The notes below the pieces were generated by a model, which saw only the letters and a program-made list of their open reading frames with translations, had not been told where the DNA came from and made no database searches. DNA of 64,000 nucleotides, from positions 4,898,001-4,962,000 of the forward strand of contig JANFAH010000001.1 of assembly GCA_024663395.1 (NCBI GenBank). The letters run 5' to 3'. The position numbers and the translations under genes were made by a program. Positions 1 through 11,593 of this stretch are shown here, piece after piece; within the stretch, counting starts at the first letter, position 1, and the number at the start of each line of letters is the position of its first letter. Source of the stretch: Pisolithus tinctorius (Eukaryota; Basidiomycota; Agaricomycetes; Boletales; Pisolithaceae).

Positions 1-1914
1 AATTTGGTTGTCCTCGTCAACAAGCGCTTGGACGTTATGTGAAGTGTTCGGCTCGTCTGCAGACCCTTGAGCTTTTCCGTCCCCAATCTGACTAGAAATT
101 AACGCTGAGGTCATCCGCGATACTCCCTCAGGCGGATTTGTATGGCTAAGCTCGCTTGCGGTTCTCGGTGTAGACGTCTCTCCAGGCTTGAATTCATTAG
201 AAAGCGACGAACGGAAAGGAGGTACATGTGATTGAGATTGCGAATACGTTTGTGACATCGTGAGTGAGTGTGAGGCTTGAGAATATTGTGGCTGAGAGGA
301 TGTTACTGCAGAAGGGTCGGAATTTGGTACTAATATCTGAGTCGGTCCTGAATGGTTAGGATCCCGCATAGGAAGCACCTCCGGTGGTGGGATCTTGCGT
401 TTCATGTTCTTGCGCGGATTGGTGGGAGATGAAGGAAAGGGGAAAGGGTTGTTTGATAACAGTGAAGATGGAGACAGAAAATTGGGTGAAACTCTTTCGT
501 TGCGTTGGGCAGGAGTACGAGGTTGAGGGGAGTAGGGGCGTAAGCTACGATCATGTTCAATGGCTTCTTCAGTGGGCTTCTCTATCTCTAGATCGCTTTG
601 AAGTTCATCGGTGCAAGTGTTCGTTGCTGCATCGTGAGGCGGCGGCGAAGCACACGATTCCTCCCGTTGCATGGAGCTTCCGCGCTGGGATGGTGACCAT
701 GCGCTTGGAGTACCTTGGGGAACCAATGCTTTCGGTGATTCCGGTGAGGGTGTACGAGGTATCAGCGGTATGGTGGAGGAGGCAGGCACTATGAGAAAAG
801 TCAATTGATATGGGTGTACAAGTGGATCATCTCACCTTGCACGGGATCCGTGTCTACAACAGTTGGTCTAGCTTCTAGGTCTGTACGGGTGACCATTGAA
901 TATTGCAAACTAGGCGATAAACCGATATACACGACATACTTGCTGCTGCTGCTTCTTGTGTTGATTTATAGGCAAACTTCCATCGATCGACTTCATACAC
1001 CTAAATTTACCGTTCATAACGAGTCACATTAGGATGAGACATCCCCAACTCACTCGCCACCGTTTTGAGTGCTCCCTTTTGAAATCGATCGGCTTGGACT
1101 GCAGAGGTATTGAATTCACACCACCCATCGCTGCCTTTGGAAGGACTGCTGCTGCTTCGAGTGCCTGAGCACCCTGCTGCTCGTGAGAAGTCAGCGAAGA
1201 AGGTCGTTGTGGAGGCAAGGCTTGCACTATCTCCGGCGCCTGCTGTTCTTGTTTTTCTAGTTTGAGTACATTTCTAAAACGAAATGTTGGTCAAGCGAAA
1301 CTTCCAGCAAAAAGTATACACGACTTGCCCACCACCACCGTCTTCGCGAAGACCCAGAACCCACTTCTTCACAGATGCATCAGACTCCACGTCTTTCGGG
1401 TCGCAGAACACATGACCGCCGAGCCCTACAAGCTTTACATTCCCGACGTCTAGGGCGATATGTGAGATCGGTGTGTTGCCTCTCTGGTTGGCACCAAGAG
1501 GTCGAGGGGCAAACATAGGCCGGAATTTTTTGATAAACACAATGGCGAAGCGACAGTCAACGACCGGACGACCGCATCGACTATGGGCTGAGTTGGACCC
1601 ATACACTTACGCGTCGTGACGAGAACGTACATACCCACTGAAATCCTCGACAGCTTCCCTCGATATTCGAACAGGTATGCAGTGGGACTTGTCAGATACC
1701 CATGCCCAGATGTAGCTATCCTCATGGAACGTCAAAAACTGGGGGGACCATGGCTGAGTAGCACATTGAACCGACCGGGTCGAGAGCATACCTCGGTCAC
1801 TTGAACTCTCTTCCGCTTATCGTAGATGGGAGCGTTATAGAGCTGTCCTCCGTGCTTCTCTGCAACATCAATAAGGTAGTTGCAAATCCACGGGTCAGGG
1901 ATCGAGTCTGCCAT
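1..1914 (-). CDS. TPP1/Est3-like shelterin OB-fold protein (3' end cut by window)
   Basis: Exons 5'->3': 1914-1792, 1738-1635, 1580-1320, 1273-1054, 1000-940, 880-836, 788-<1. The chosen ATG gives MADSIPDPWICNYLID; an in-frame ATG at 1971 is the alternative. The first ~150 residues look like the OB fold of TPP1/Tpz1. They show the PW.....L opening, then strands with FHEDSYIWAWVSD, HCIPVRISREAVEDF and a long strand-rich stretch ending near KKWVLGL. This family bridges Pot1 to the rest of the telomere complex and stimulates telomerase. The remaining >350 residues are Ser/Pro/Gln-rich and disordered, with SPSPESP-like clusters, a patch KREHSKRWR straddling an intron, and a C-terminal part outside the window. 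All six introns are 45-60 nt. Family assignment rests on fold-level resemblance only; another OB-fold protein is possible. Confidence 0.55.
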
Positions 1915-2061
1915 GACTGCAGCGTCGTGGCTGCTGGCGTTGTGGGGTGCGGCACGGAATGATGATGTCACGGACCGCGTTCTGTCACGCGCCTACCGGA
2001 AGCGTGACACTACATCGATATGTGTGCATTACACTAGAACTACATAGGCGTACTACACAGC

Positions 2062-3393
2062 CTAATCTAACACGACGTACTTTCTGAGATGTTCTGGTAT
2101 AGCATCGAACAGTCCCTTTGACTGCAACCACCTCTTTGAAAACAACCGGCTCTGATAGCGATACGCACCATCACAAAGGACAGTGACCACACGGGATCCT
2201 TGGAAGGGGATTCAGTCAAGCTTGATTTATACAATGATCGAACGCATTGTTTACCCTTTCCAAGTTTCCGTGCAAGCTCGACAGCGGCTACCACGTTTAG
2301 CGCTGTACTTGCACCGACATACAGCCCTTCCGTGTCCAACAGTTCATATAGCATCGCTATCGACTGCTCGTCTGGCACATGAAGCGCACCGTCCAACCCA
2401 TCGATGAAAGTCCCCAAGTTCGCGGTGACACGCCCCTGACCAATACCTGGAATCACCGGTTAGCACGCTCATTATGATCCTTCCCCGGGTCGACAAGAAC
2501 CAACCAACCTTCCGTGATTGAACTGCCCGTTCGCTCGACGAGCTTCCCGCCACTCGACACGTACGTGTACAAAACGCTGCCTGGCGGGTCAGCCAGCCAT
2601 ATCTGTGTCTTTCCGTCGCTTTTCTCCTTCAGATACTTGCCGACGCCAGCCAGAGTACCACCAGTACCGGTGGAGCAGACAAAGCCATCCACCCTTCCTT
2701 CTGTTTGATCCCATATCTCCGGACCAGTCGTGACATAGTGAGCATAAGCATTCGCCGTGTTGTCAAATTGGTCTGTCCAAATCGCATTATCCAGTTTTTG
2801 CGCATACTCCTTTGCCTGATGGTTGTAGTTCCTCGGGTTCTCGTACGGCACCGCAGGTACTGGGTAAACCTCTGCCCCAAGCATGCGCAAAAGGTCAATC
2901 TTCTCCTGGCTCTAACGTTTCGTCGTCGGGCACGTCAACAACAGCATTCCACCCAGAAACAGCCAAAACGCATTTCACCTGAGTATCCGGCATGAAAATC
3001 ACGCACTTGTAACCCTTGGCTCTGCAGACGTGCGCCAACCCAATTCCAGTATTACCTGCGGTACCCTCCACCACAGTTCCACCTGGTTTTATGCTGCAGG
3101 GGGGGATCGTACATGAGCGAGACCACTCTTCCTCATCATAAGAATCGCTCACTGACAGACCCTTCTTTTCGGCATCAAGTACAATACCAACGGCTGCGCG
3201 ATCCTTGATACTTCCACCAGGATTTTGGAACTCGGCTTTGCCCAATATGCTGCACCCAGTCTGTTCCGACAGTGTCTTTAGGTAGATCTAGAGTAAATTG
3301 ACGAGGTTATAGACCACGACGCCGTCGTCGAAGGTGATGCTTTACCAGAGGCGTGTTACCGACGGAGCCCGTGAAGCCCTCGACCGCTCTCAT
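2062..3393 (-). CDS. Cysteine synthase (PLP-dependent, fungal cysteine synthase 2 type)
   Basis: Exons: 3393-3346, 3287-3157, 3093-2979, 2911-2509, 2446-2255, 2198-2062 (341 aa). The enzyme replaces the acetyl group of O-acetylserine with sulfide to give cysteine. Visible signatures are NTPL, the PLP lysine in [10 protein letters not shown], the phosphate/substrate loop [12 protein letters not shown], the [10 protein letters not shown] loop, and a C-terminal [18 protein letters not shown]. The segment [20 protein letters not shown] is characteristic of the fungal cysteine synthase 2 branch rather than the bacterial CysK type. No clear organelle presequence is seen; the protein begins [16 protein letters not shown]. 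The fifth intron must end in AAG to join LGKG to SRVVTV. The gene lies downstream of ARF6 on the same strand. Confidence 0.93.
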
Positions 3394-3915
3394 TGTGAAA
3401 TTTCTAGCGGGTTGAGCTAGACTACGTCGCAAGACTGAGGAGAGCATCTAGAATGTGTCGTGGAAAGGTCGCCGACGCGGAAATACTAGCACCGGGTCGA
3501 GCACGACATTCGCACCTCATTATCATGTGTGTCCAGGCGAGTAGTATGTAAGCAGACTCAAGACATGTATTGCTACGGAAAGTCGAGACGGGCATAGCAT
3601 GGACAAGCTATCGTCATTCGCATGGGGCAGCACAACTCTTCCAATTAATGTATGTAAAGCTAAGAGGAGACCAATAGAGAAACGAATCGCGAACAGAAAA
3701 AGTCCTCGTACTCTTGAGCACGCGAAAAGGCAACAGAAACGAAGTAGATAGCGCAGGACAATACTGAACATGGGTGATAGATTGTCATACGTGGGAGGGG
3801 TCGTGCAGGCCATGAGTGGGAGATAACATAACGTGGGTATCGACGAGATAAAGATCTACTGTGGTAGATGGTGGGGAGATCATGGTATCACGAGGGACGT
3901 GTTCGTGCAGTGGGT
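3394..3915. other. Intergenic, no gene seen
   Basis: This 522-bp spacer lies between the 3' end of the ARF6 gene and the 5' end of the cysteine synthase gene, both on the minus strand. It should hold the terminator of the former and the promoter of the latter. No conserved ORF, tRNA or repeat was recognised. Confidence 0.6.
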
Positions 3916-4730
<815 letters not shown>

Positions 4731-5011
4731 TGTGAATGTGAATGTTTCGAAGGTAAAGAACGACGAAGGCTGTTTAATGCCACAGCAAAACGGTTGAACA
4801 CTTGATTGAAAAGAAAAAGAGCAGAGGCGCAGAGACAGGCGGTCCACGGCTCCACGCCCAAAGGCAAACACCACCAGCCACGGACCCCGACCACTCCAGC
4901 CTGCCACACAATCTTAATTACCGTACACACCGTACAATGCAAAACCCGCATGGCTAGGGTATAATATGTAAGTACTAAATGTAGCATGAGATCTCGTAGT
5001 GGTACACCGAA

Positions 5012-6892
5012 TCAACTGGCAGCAGGCGACGAGACATGGCTCTGGCTAAACACTTTCAGCCACCCCTCTCCCATATCTGACCGCAGCGCTTCAATGCGCG
5101 CGCGATAAACTTGTCCTTCTCTTATCTGATCCTGCGTCGTGTCTGGAAGTTCAAAGTCGGATAATGAGGGCCGATGCGAGAGAGGACTAGGGATGCGAGG
5201 TAATGTGGCCGACCGAGCCTCGCTGGGTAACGGCTGGCTATCCAGGTCAACTACACGTTTCACTGCCCTGCGCTTCCTCTGCCTGCCTCCTCCTCCACTC
5301 GGAACAGACGATGCTGTCCTTGAGGGCGACCCAACATCAAGTGCATCTGGAACGGTTGCGTCCTTGGATGTGCCTCCAAGGGGAATCATCAACGGCGACG
5401 ATGCTCCCACCGTCCTGGTAGGGGACATCTGCGCAGGTGGAAGTGGTGGAAGATTCATTTTCTCCATGAGAGAGGGTGGGCTGCCGTCAAGAGTGATGGA
5501 CTTTCCCTCCGTGTGGAACAGGTTAAAACACGCGACGCGATAGTTGTCCTCGATCTCTGTCAAGGGATTGCCTTCGATCCACACCTCGGCAATGTTGGGT
5601 AACGTTGCAAGCCTGCCTATTTCCGCACTCTCGTCAATTTGGTTAAAGCGGAGGTCAACCCTCTCTAGCCCCATCAGCCGTTCCAGACCACAGATGGACT
5701 CGAGGCGATTCCTTGACAGGTTCATATGTAATACCTGTCCGAGTTTGGTGTAGATGCCGAGTACGGAATCGATCATGTTGTCGGCGAGATTGAGGGAGAT
5801 GAGGTTGTGCAAAACGGAGAGTCCGTGGGGAACAGAGACGAGGAGATTAGATGACAGATCCAGATGAGTAAGAGAGACAAGGTAAGGTAGTGGTTCGGTT
5901 GGTAAGAACGTCAGGGCGTTGTCTGCAAGCGAAAGGTATCTCAATAGACTCCATTTGTACGAGTTCAAAGCAGACCCTGGTGAGGGTAGTAGGGAGTACT
6001 CTGTGACAGGTGAACCTTCTTCGGGCACGGATGCAGGTAGCGGGGTACTCGGGAAGGAGCGTTGTCTGCGTGGTATCTGTCTCCTTCTGTCGTCCTTTGA
6101 CGTACCGTCTCTGTGCGCCTGATCGTCCAGGACGGCACCGATGAAGATGTCTGACACGTCCTCCACCCCGCTGCGCTTGATTGTCAAACTGCACAGACCA
6201 TCTGCGAGTCTGTCCCAGCCGAGCAGTGTCCGTGGATCGACGTCGGTGCACTCAAGGGTCTGAAGGTTCTTGAACACATCGAGTGGGACGGCGTTGTGGC
6301 AGGGGGGGTCATCGGCGACTTCCTGGATGACCTTTGGACCGGGAGCTCTGATGGACAGTGCGGGTAGCTTTGTGAAGCTGCTGTATATGTAGGTGAGCTC
6401 CGAGTCAATAGTGTGTGGCTCGGCCTTTGTCCACCAACTCGCGCCGAGGGACAAACCTGAGACTGTGGTGAGAGTAGATCGCAATGACGTCAGTGAGAGC
6501 GTGTCAGACTTGTCTGAGGCGGGCCGGATGTCGATGTGAGTGTAGTGCATTGGTTTGGAGGGGTTGTCCACGGTGACATCCAGCGAGCCGACATCGAGGC
6601 CGATTGCTTCGAGGCGCATCAGGATGTAGAACAGATGGTGGGTGTCTACGGTGAACACGACGGGCCTGGTTGGTGATGGGGAGCCGCCCCCGCCGCCAGA
6701 GAACCATCCGACTGGGTTGAGAGACAAGTAGCCTGCGCTGTGTCTTCGCTGGGGGCGACGTCGACGAGCATAGCCAGCCTCAGCCAGTCCCTTGTCGTTG
6801 GCTCTGATGAACGCTGCGACTCTGCGCAGATACCCGTCGCCCGTCTCACGTTCCATGCCAGAGCCAACCTGCGAGGGCGTTGTGGTGTGCAT
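5012..6892 (-). CDS. Leucine-rich repeat protein, single exon
   Basis: One uninterrupted 626-aa frame. An N-terminal ~150 residues include a Gly/Ser linker and a conserved-looking block (YLRRVAAFIRANDKGLAEAG, then HHLFYILMRLEAIGLDVG). An SDS22-like LRR array follows at about residues 320-470, with repeats such as LRYLSLADNALTFLP, LTHLDLSSNLLVSVP, LISLNLADNMIDSV, LHMNLSRNRLESI and LERVDLRFNQIDE, capped by an LRRcap-like IAEVWIEGNPLTEIEDNYR. The C-terminal 150 residues are Pro/Ser-rich with a basic patch RQRKRRAVKRV. Such fungal proteins are sometimes labelled dynein light chain or nischarin-like; nothing here supports a dynein role, so the function is unknown. The ATG at 6892 is used, but the second Met (6856) is equally plausible. 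It is divergent from RAD23. Confidence 0.85.
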   Translation of the reverse strand: MHTTTPSQVGSGMERETGDGYLRRVAAFIRANDKGLAEAGYARRRRPQRRHSAGYLSLNPVGWFSGGGGGSPSPTRPVVFTVDTHHLFYILMRLEAIGLDVGSLDVTVDNPSKPMHYTHIDIRPASDKSDTLSLTSLRSTLTTVSGLSLGASWWTKAEPHTIDSELTYIYSSFTKLPALSIRAPGPKVIQEVADDPPCHNAVPLDVFKNLQTLECTDVDPRTLLGWDRLADGLCSLTIKRSGVEDVSDIFIGAVLDDQAHRDGTSKDDRRRQIPRRQRSFPSTPLPASVPEEGSPVTEYSLLPSPGSALNSYKWSLLRYLSLADNALTFLPTEPLPYLVSLTHLDLSSNLLVSVPHGLSVLHNLISLNLADNMIDSVLGIYTKLGQVLHMNLSRNRLESICGLERLMGLERVDLRFNQIDESAEIGRLATLPNIAEVWIEGNPLTEIEDNYRVACFNLFHTEGKSITLDGSPPSLMEKMNLPPLPPAQMSPTRTVGASSPLMIPLGGTSKDATVPDALDVGSPSRTASSVPSGGGGRQRKRRAVKRVVDLDSQPLPSEARSATLPRIPSPLSHRPSLSDFELPDTTQDQIREGQVYRARIEALRSDMGEGWLKVFSQSHVSSPAAS

Positions 6893-6985
6893 GCACGGCG
6901 AGACCCCGGATACGCCGTATTACGTAATGGACCTGGTTCTGATATCGCTGCTCCCCCATCTGCGCCGCCGACGACGACGACGACG
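6893..6985. promoter_or_regulatory. 93-bp divergent intergenic region (LRR gene / RAD23)
   Basis: Only 93 bp separate the start codons of the LRR gene (-) and RAD23 (+). Any shared promoter must sit here or within 5' coding sequence. The stretch contains a short GAC/GAT trinucleotide run just before the RAD23 ATG. No TATA box is evident. Confidence 0.45.
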
Positions 6986-8472
6986 ATGAGGGTCACAATC
7001 AAGACACTTCAACAAAAGGTGTTCCATGTGCGTGACGCGCATTTGGATCCTGGGGTGCCTGCTCATATATCATGCAGATCGATGCGGATGAGACTGAGAC
7101 GATTGGCAAACTGAAGGAGAAGATTCGGGACGCGCATGGCCACGATGTAAACACTCAGAAGATTATATACTCTGGTGGGCGCATATATCCCCCATCTCGG
7201 CGTGGAGGAGGTCTGATTTGATCGTCGCACAGGCAAGGTTCTCTTAGATGACAAGACTATCGCGTCTTGCGAGATTAAGGAGAAGGACTTCTTGGTGCTC
7301 ATGGTGTCCAAAGTGATTACGATCCTCCCCTCTGTTCTGTGAGGTGGAGCTGACCGATCCCCATGTCAGCCCAAGCCAAACTTTTCCTCGCCTGGCCCCG
7401 CGGCCATGCCAGCAGCAGCGACAACTTCGGCACCCACCCCACCAGCGGCTGCGGCGACTCCTCCCTCCGCCCCAACGCCTCCAGCCTCTTCACCCGCTCC
7501 TGCCCCGGTCCCGGCCCCGGCCCCGGCTCCAGCCCCAGCCGCTGCCCCACCGTCAACGTCCCCTGCTTCGCCACAACACGCCCAGTCGTTCTTGACTGGC
7601 GATGCCCTCCAGGCGGCCATAAGCAACATGGTGGAAATGGGCTTCCCGCGCGAACAAGTTTTGCGCGCGATGCGGGCAAGTTTCAATAATCCGGAGCGTG
7701 CGGTCGAATACCTGATGACGGTAAGGAGTCCGTTCTGTGAGAAACGCATACATTGACCCGACCGAATGGAACATAGGGTATACCGGATCATCTATTAGCA
7801 GAGACACCGTCGCAACCCCCGCAAGCGCAAGCCCAGACTCCGGCTCCACCTGCAGCTGCAGCCCCACCTCCACCGATTGCTGGCCAGACACCAGCTCCGG
7901 CTGCAAATCAGCCCCAAAACCTCTTTCAGGTGTGTGATGAACGTAGATGTTTTTGGTATGTCCGTCTCACCCTTTTTTTAGCTTGCTCAGCAGCAGCAAC
8001 AACAACAACCCGGTGGTGGTGGTGGTGCTCGCCCGGGTGGTCTAGGTGCGGGTGCTCTGAGGGACCAATCCCAGATGGCTCAACTACGTGAGCTTATTGG
8101 GCAAAACCCCGCGCTGCTGCAGCCGTTGATTCAGCAGCTCGCGGCGTCTAACCCCCAATTAGGCCAGATGCTAGCTTCGGACCCTGATGCACTTCTCCAG
8201 TTTCTCGGTGATCTCAGCGGTGGGGACGACCTGGAGGGAGGAGATTTGCCCCCTGGTGTGCAGGTGGTTAACGTCACACCAGAGGAGCAGGCTGCCATTG
8301 AACGGGTGAGTGCAGTCCATACATAGCCTTTGGAAGCCTGGAGGGTGACTTGCTTGATTAGCTGATGGCGCTGGGTTTCACGCGGGAGCAAGCCGCGCAA
8401 GCATACTTCGCATGCGACAAGAACGAGGAGCTGGCAGCTAATTATCTGTTCGAGAACGGCTTTGACGACTGA
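6986..8472 (+). CDS. RAD23: UV excision repair protein Rad23
   Basis: Exons: 6986-7027, 7078-7174, 7233-7312, 7370-7720, 7777-7929, 7982-8305, 8362-8472 (385 aa). Rad23 shuttles ubiquitinated proteins to the proteasome and partners Rad4/XPC in nucleotide excision repair. Domains in order are: a ubiquitin-like domain (residues 1-75, [11 protein letters not shown] to [12 protein letters not shown]); a long Ala/Pro linker; UBA1 ([20 protein letters not shown] ... [15 protein letters not shown]); a Gln/Gly-rich linker; the XPC-binding STI1-like domain ([20 protein letters not shown]); and UBA2 at the C-terminus ([20 protein letters not shown] ... [10 protein letters not shown]). The order and length match the family. 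The Ala/Pro linker encodes a striking GC-rich repeat whose antisense frame looks like a Gly/Ala protein but is a shadow. Confidence 0.97.
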
Positions 8473-8691
8473 GGGTAGTACATAATGCATAAAGCAGTGT
8501 ATCGGTAGGGTAGTGGCCGTGACTGGTCTGCATTCCGCGTGTGAAATAGTATTTGTGCGTTGGACCCGCGTGTTGTTGTTGCGTGTGTGGCTGGCGTTTT
8601 CGTCCTGTCCCCTCCTCCTCCCATCCACTCCCATACCCCCCCTTCCCCTTCCTCCCCACAAGAATACGAATACCCCAATACCACACATCTC

Positions 8692-10483
8692 ATGGAGACC
8701 AGTACCCAATCACCACCAATTCTCGACAAACACCCACAGAGCGGGCCAAACGAAAACGGTGTCCCCAGCAGTCCACCCAGTGCGCAGGCGCACGAGCAAT
8801 CTACCCCACCCTCGTCGGAACCCGACAGGGACGCCAATCCCAACGGGTCCCACACCGTCGTCTCTCCAGACGAGCGCGACAGTGCAAAGGCTGCCGACAA
8901 GGACAAGAGCTCGCTCGCAGCCACGACTACCACCCAGCCAAATGTCTCTCTATCCAACACGACGGGCACCAGCACCACTCGCAGATTTTCCCGCAAGCCA
9001 AAACCAAACCGTGTAGCCAAGTCTGCAACGCCGCACGCCGACTCTACCCTAGATAAAAGCCCTCCTGTACGTGCTCTCTCCAACGGGGAGAACAAGTCCA
9101 AGAGTGGCTCACCCATCAAGAAGGAATCCTTCATATCCAGGCTAGTCCGCAAGCTGGTTCCCTGTGTCGCTGCAAACGACCGTGCTCACGCCGTCGAAAT
9201 CGAGCCTCTTAGTGGCTCTCGCATTCATACTGAACACGTGAATAGCGCGTCTAAACCTGCTGAGCCCGTGGGCACAAACGAAAAACGACAACTCGTCGAG
9301 GAGGAGCACGACGAGGAGAAGCGGGAGACAGTCGTTCTTCCACCGTCGCAGCCACCCTCAGACTCTGCACCATTGACAGGCGCTCAGGACAATGACGTGT
9401 TTCCAACACCACCAACACCACCAAAGGCCGTCTTACCTCCCTCGGAGTCTAGTGCCGTCGCGCAACCTCCCGCTCCGGTTGCGGACATCTTCTCTCCTCC
9501 ACCTGTCCCCCACTCGGATGTATCGCAACCAACGTCGAGCAGCTCCCACGTGCACGCAGGTGATGTCACCCACTCGACGGCGACTGATTCCGACGCCAGC
9601 TTTACCGACGAAGACGGTCATGCCGAGGAGGTCGACGAAGGTGACCCAATGGAGGAGGACGATGAGGACGCCCTCATCATGAACGGCGGTGCAGGCATAC
9701 CCATCGGACCGGTGAGTAAATCGGTGCCTCGAGGAGAATGCTCTCCAACCTTTACCTGTTTAGGACGGCAGCCCACGCCCGTTGTTACCCCCCATTGCAC
9801 CCCAGCACGTGGGACGCAAGTGTCTCGTGCTCGACTTGGATGAAACCCTCGTCCACAGTAGCTTCAAGGTATCACGACATCATTCTTGAAACTGTCGAAT
9901 TCCTGACATTTTCTGCAGTCCATACAACATGCGGATTACGTCGTGCCAGTGGAAATTGAATACCACTGGCATAACGTGTACGTTATCAAGCGTCCAGGCG
10001 TGGACAATTTCCTGAAGAGGATGGGTGAAATCTACGAAGTTGTGGTTTTCACTGCAAGTTTAAGCAAAGTGCGTGTTTCTCAAATTTTCCACTCGGAGCC
10101 AGCGTTAACGGATTTGACTGGCAGTACGCGGACCCAGTGTTGGACAAACTAGATGTCCATCGCGTCGTGTCTCATAGATTATTCCGGGAGAGTTGCTACA
10201 ACCACAAAGGGAATTATGTCAAGGTGAGTGATCGGCGCAGTTGCGGTCTGGGCCATCAATACCGAACTCCTTCCAGGATCTTTCACAGCTCGGTCGCCCA
10301 ATCTCCGATACCATTATCATCGATAATTCCCCAGCGTCGTACATTTTTCACCCGAACAATGCGGTGCCTGTCTCCTCATGGTTTAACGACCCTCATGATA
10401 CGGAGCTTACGGATCTATGCCCGTTCCTTGCGGATCTCGGCGAGGTCCCGGATGTGCGTGGCGTGCTCGACGGCGGGCTCTAG
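8692..10483 (+). CDS. Psr1/SCP-type CTD phosphatase with long disordered N-terminus
   Basis: Exons: 8692-9711, 9764-9868, 9919-10068, 10125-10223, 10277-10483 (526 aa). The C-terminal ~180 residues form a HAD-superfamily FCP1/SCP phosphatase domain. It has the catalytic [10 protein letters not shown] (two Asp), [17 protein letters not shown] motifs (seen as [11 protein letters not shown]), [22 protein letters not shown], and [10 protein letters not shown], with an aromatic-rich end. In yeast the closest relatives are plasma-membrane Psr1/Psr2, which act in sodium stress. The first exon adds 340 residues rich in Ser, Pro, Thr and acid, with one positively charged helix containing a single Cys ([15 protein letters not shown]) that could be a palmitoylated anchor. 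An upstream in-frame non-ATG codon exists, but 8692 is the first good ATG. Confidence 0.9.
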
Positions 10484-11593
10484 GCAAGTCGGTCGGGCGC
10501 GTGTTGGTACATTGGGGAGGAAGCTGGGGGCGCAGGCCCACCAGGCTGTACGCTCTTGAAGACGAACACTCTTACGGTCGTGTATGCACATGTGCTCCTG
10601 TCTTCGTTACAGGTCAATACCAAACGCAATCATCTCTACTATCTGGACTCCTTTGATCGGACACAATAAATCCTAGTCTCTCTGCGTAGCGCCCCGCTCG
10701 CTCCAAGTCTCGATCCTAATTTAAGCGCCCTTGGGCCTGTACAACACGCACGCACAGGCACATGCGCCGTCTTGCCGAATAACCATCACTTAACACTTTC
10801 AACTTCGCCTTATCATCTGATATACCCGAGCACGCATTCCGCCAAGCATCGTTATCGTTTGTGTATCCATCATGCGCACATACAGCAGCATACCCCCATC
10901 CCCGCCTGCACAGTCGAAACGGACGCCTAATTTTGGAACCCTCCCTTGTTCGGACCCATCCATCATCCCCCTTTGTGCTGGCCAAAACATACACGGACGA
11001 CCCATATACTCATTTTCCTCACATCGGTTTTATACCTTACCCTTCGTTGACTCATGCTTATCGTGTTACAAAGCATTATGACCCCCATGCCTACGGACGC
11101 TTTAGCATATTATTGTGGTAAGGAAGAAAACTGTACGTATTCCGTGTATTGTGTCGGTCGGCAGACTTGGGACGTTGAAAGCTCGCTCCTTCCTCCTCCA
11201 TCTATCACTTACTTTCTTCATAAACACCATCTTGGAATGCCTGGATGTCAAACTTCCTTTTATTCTTCGACGGTTCCTTGCGGTTCTCATTTTTATTTAT
11301 TACTGTCTTGGTACCTCTGTGGGTCTGATGGCGCTTTTTCTTTTTCCTTTTTTTCCTTCTTCGAGGGCCTATTTCCTGTGCTTTATGCTTTGCTTCATGA
11401 TCGTAACGACACCCCGAATATGATGTTCCTACGTACAATCTGCCATGCTACTGTGAAATAACTTGATATTCGTCACGTGTGGTGTGTTGCGCGTCGGACT
11501 TCTTTGACTGTGTTTGGTCCCTGTTGCGTTCATGCCACAGCCAGTGCAGCACTGACAAGAAGTTCAACAAGAACGGTTGACGAGGAAATAGTC
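10484..11593. other. Intergenic, no convincing gene
   Basis: About 1.1 kb between the phosphatase stop and the coiled-coil gene. Several ORFs of 60-135 codons occur on both strands. They lack family resemblance, splice context or sensible composition. A pyrimidine-rich stretch near 11,330-11,365 and T-rich segments suggest untranslated or promoter sequence. Confidence 0.55.

Noticed and set aside
5012..6892. Outer-arm dynein light chain identity for the LRR protein
   Set aside because: Only generic SDS22-like repeats support it; length and domain layout differ and flagellar dynein is not expected in this fungus.
7366..7791. Minus-strand Gly/Ala-rich ORF opposite RAD23
   Set aside because: It is the antisense shadow of the Pro/Ala linker codons of Rad23; its composition is explained entirely by that GC-rich repeat.
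10716..11461. Several 60-135-codon ORFs on both strands
   Set aside because: No family resemblance, odd composition, no splice continuity; probably untranslated or intergenic sequence.
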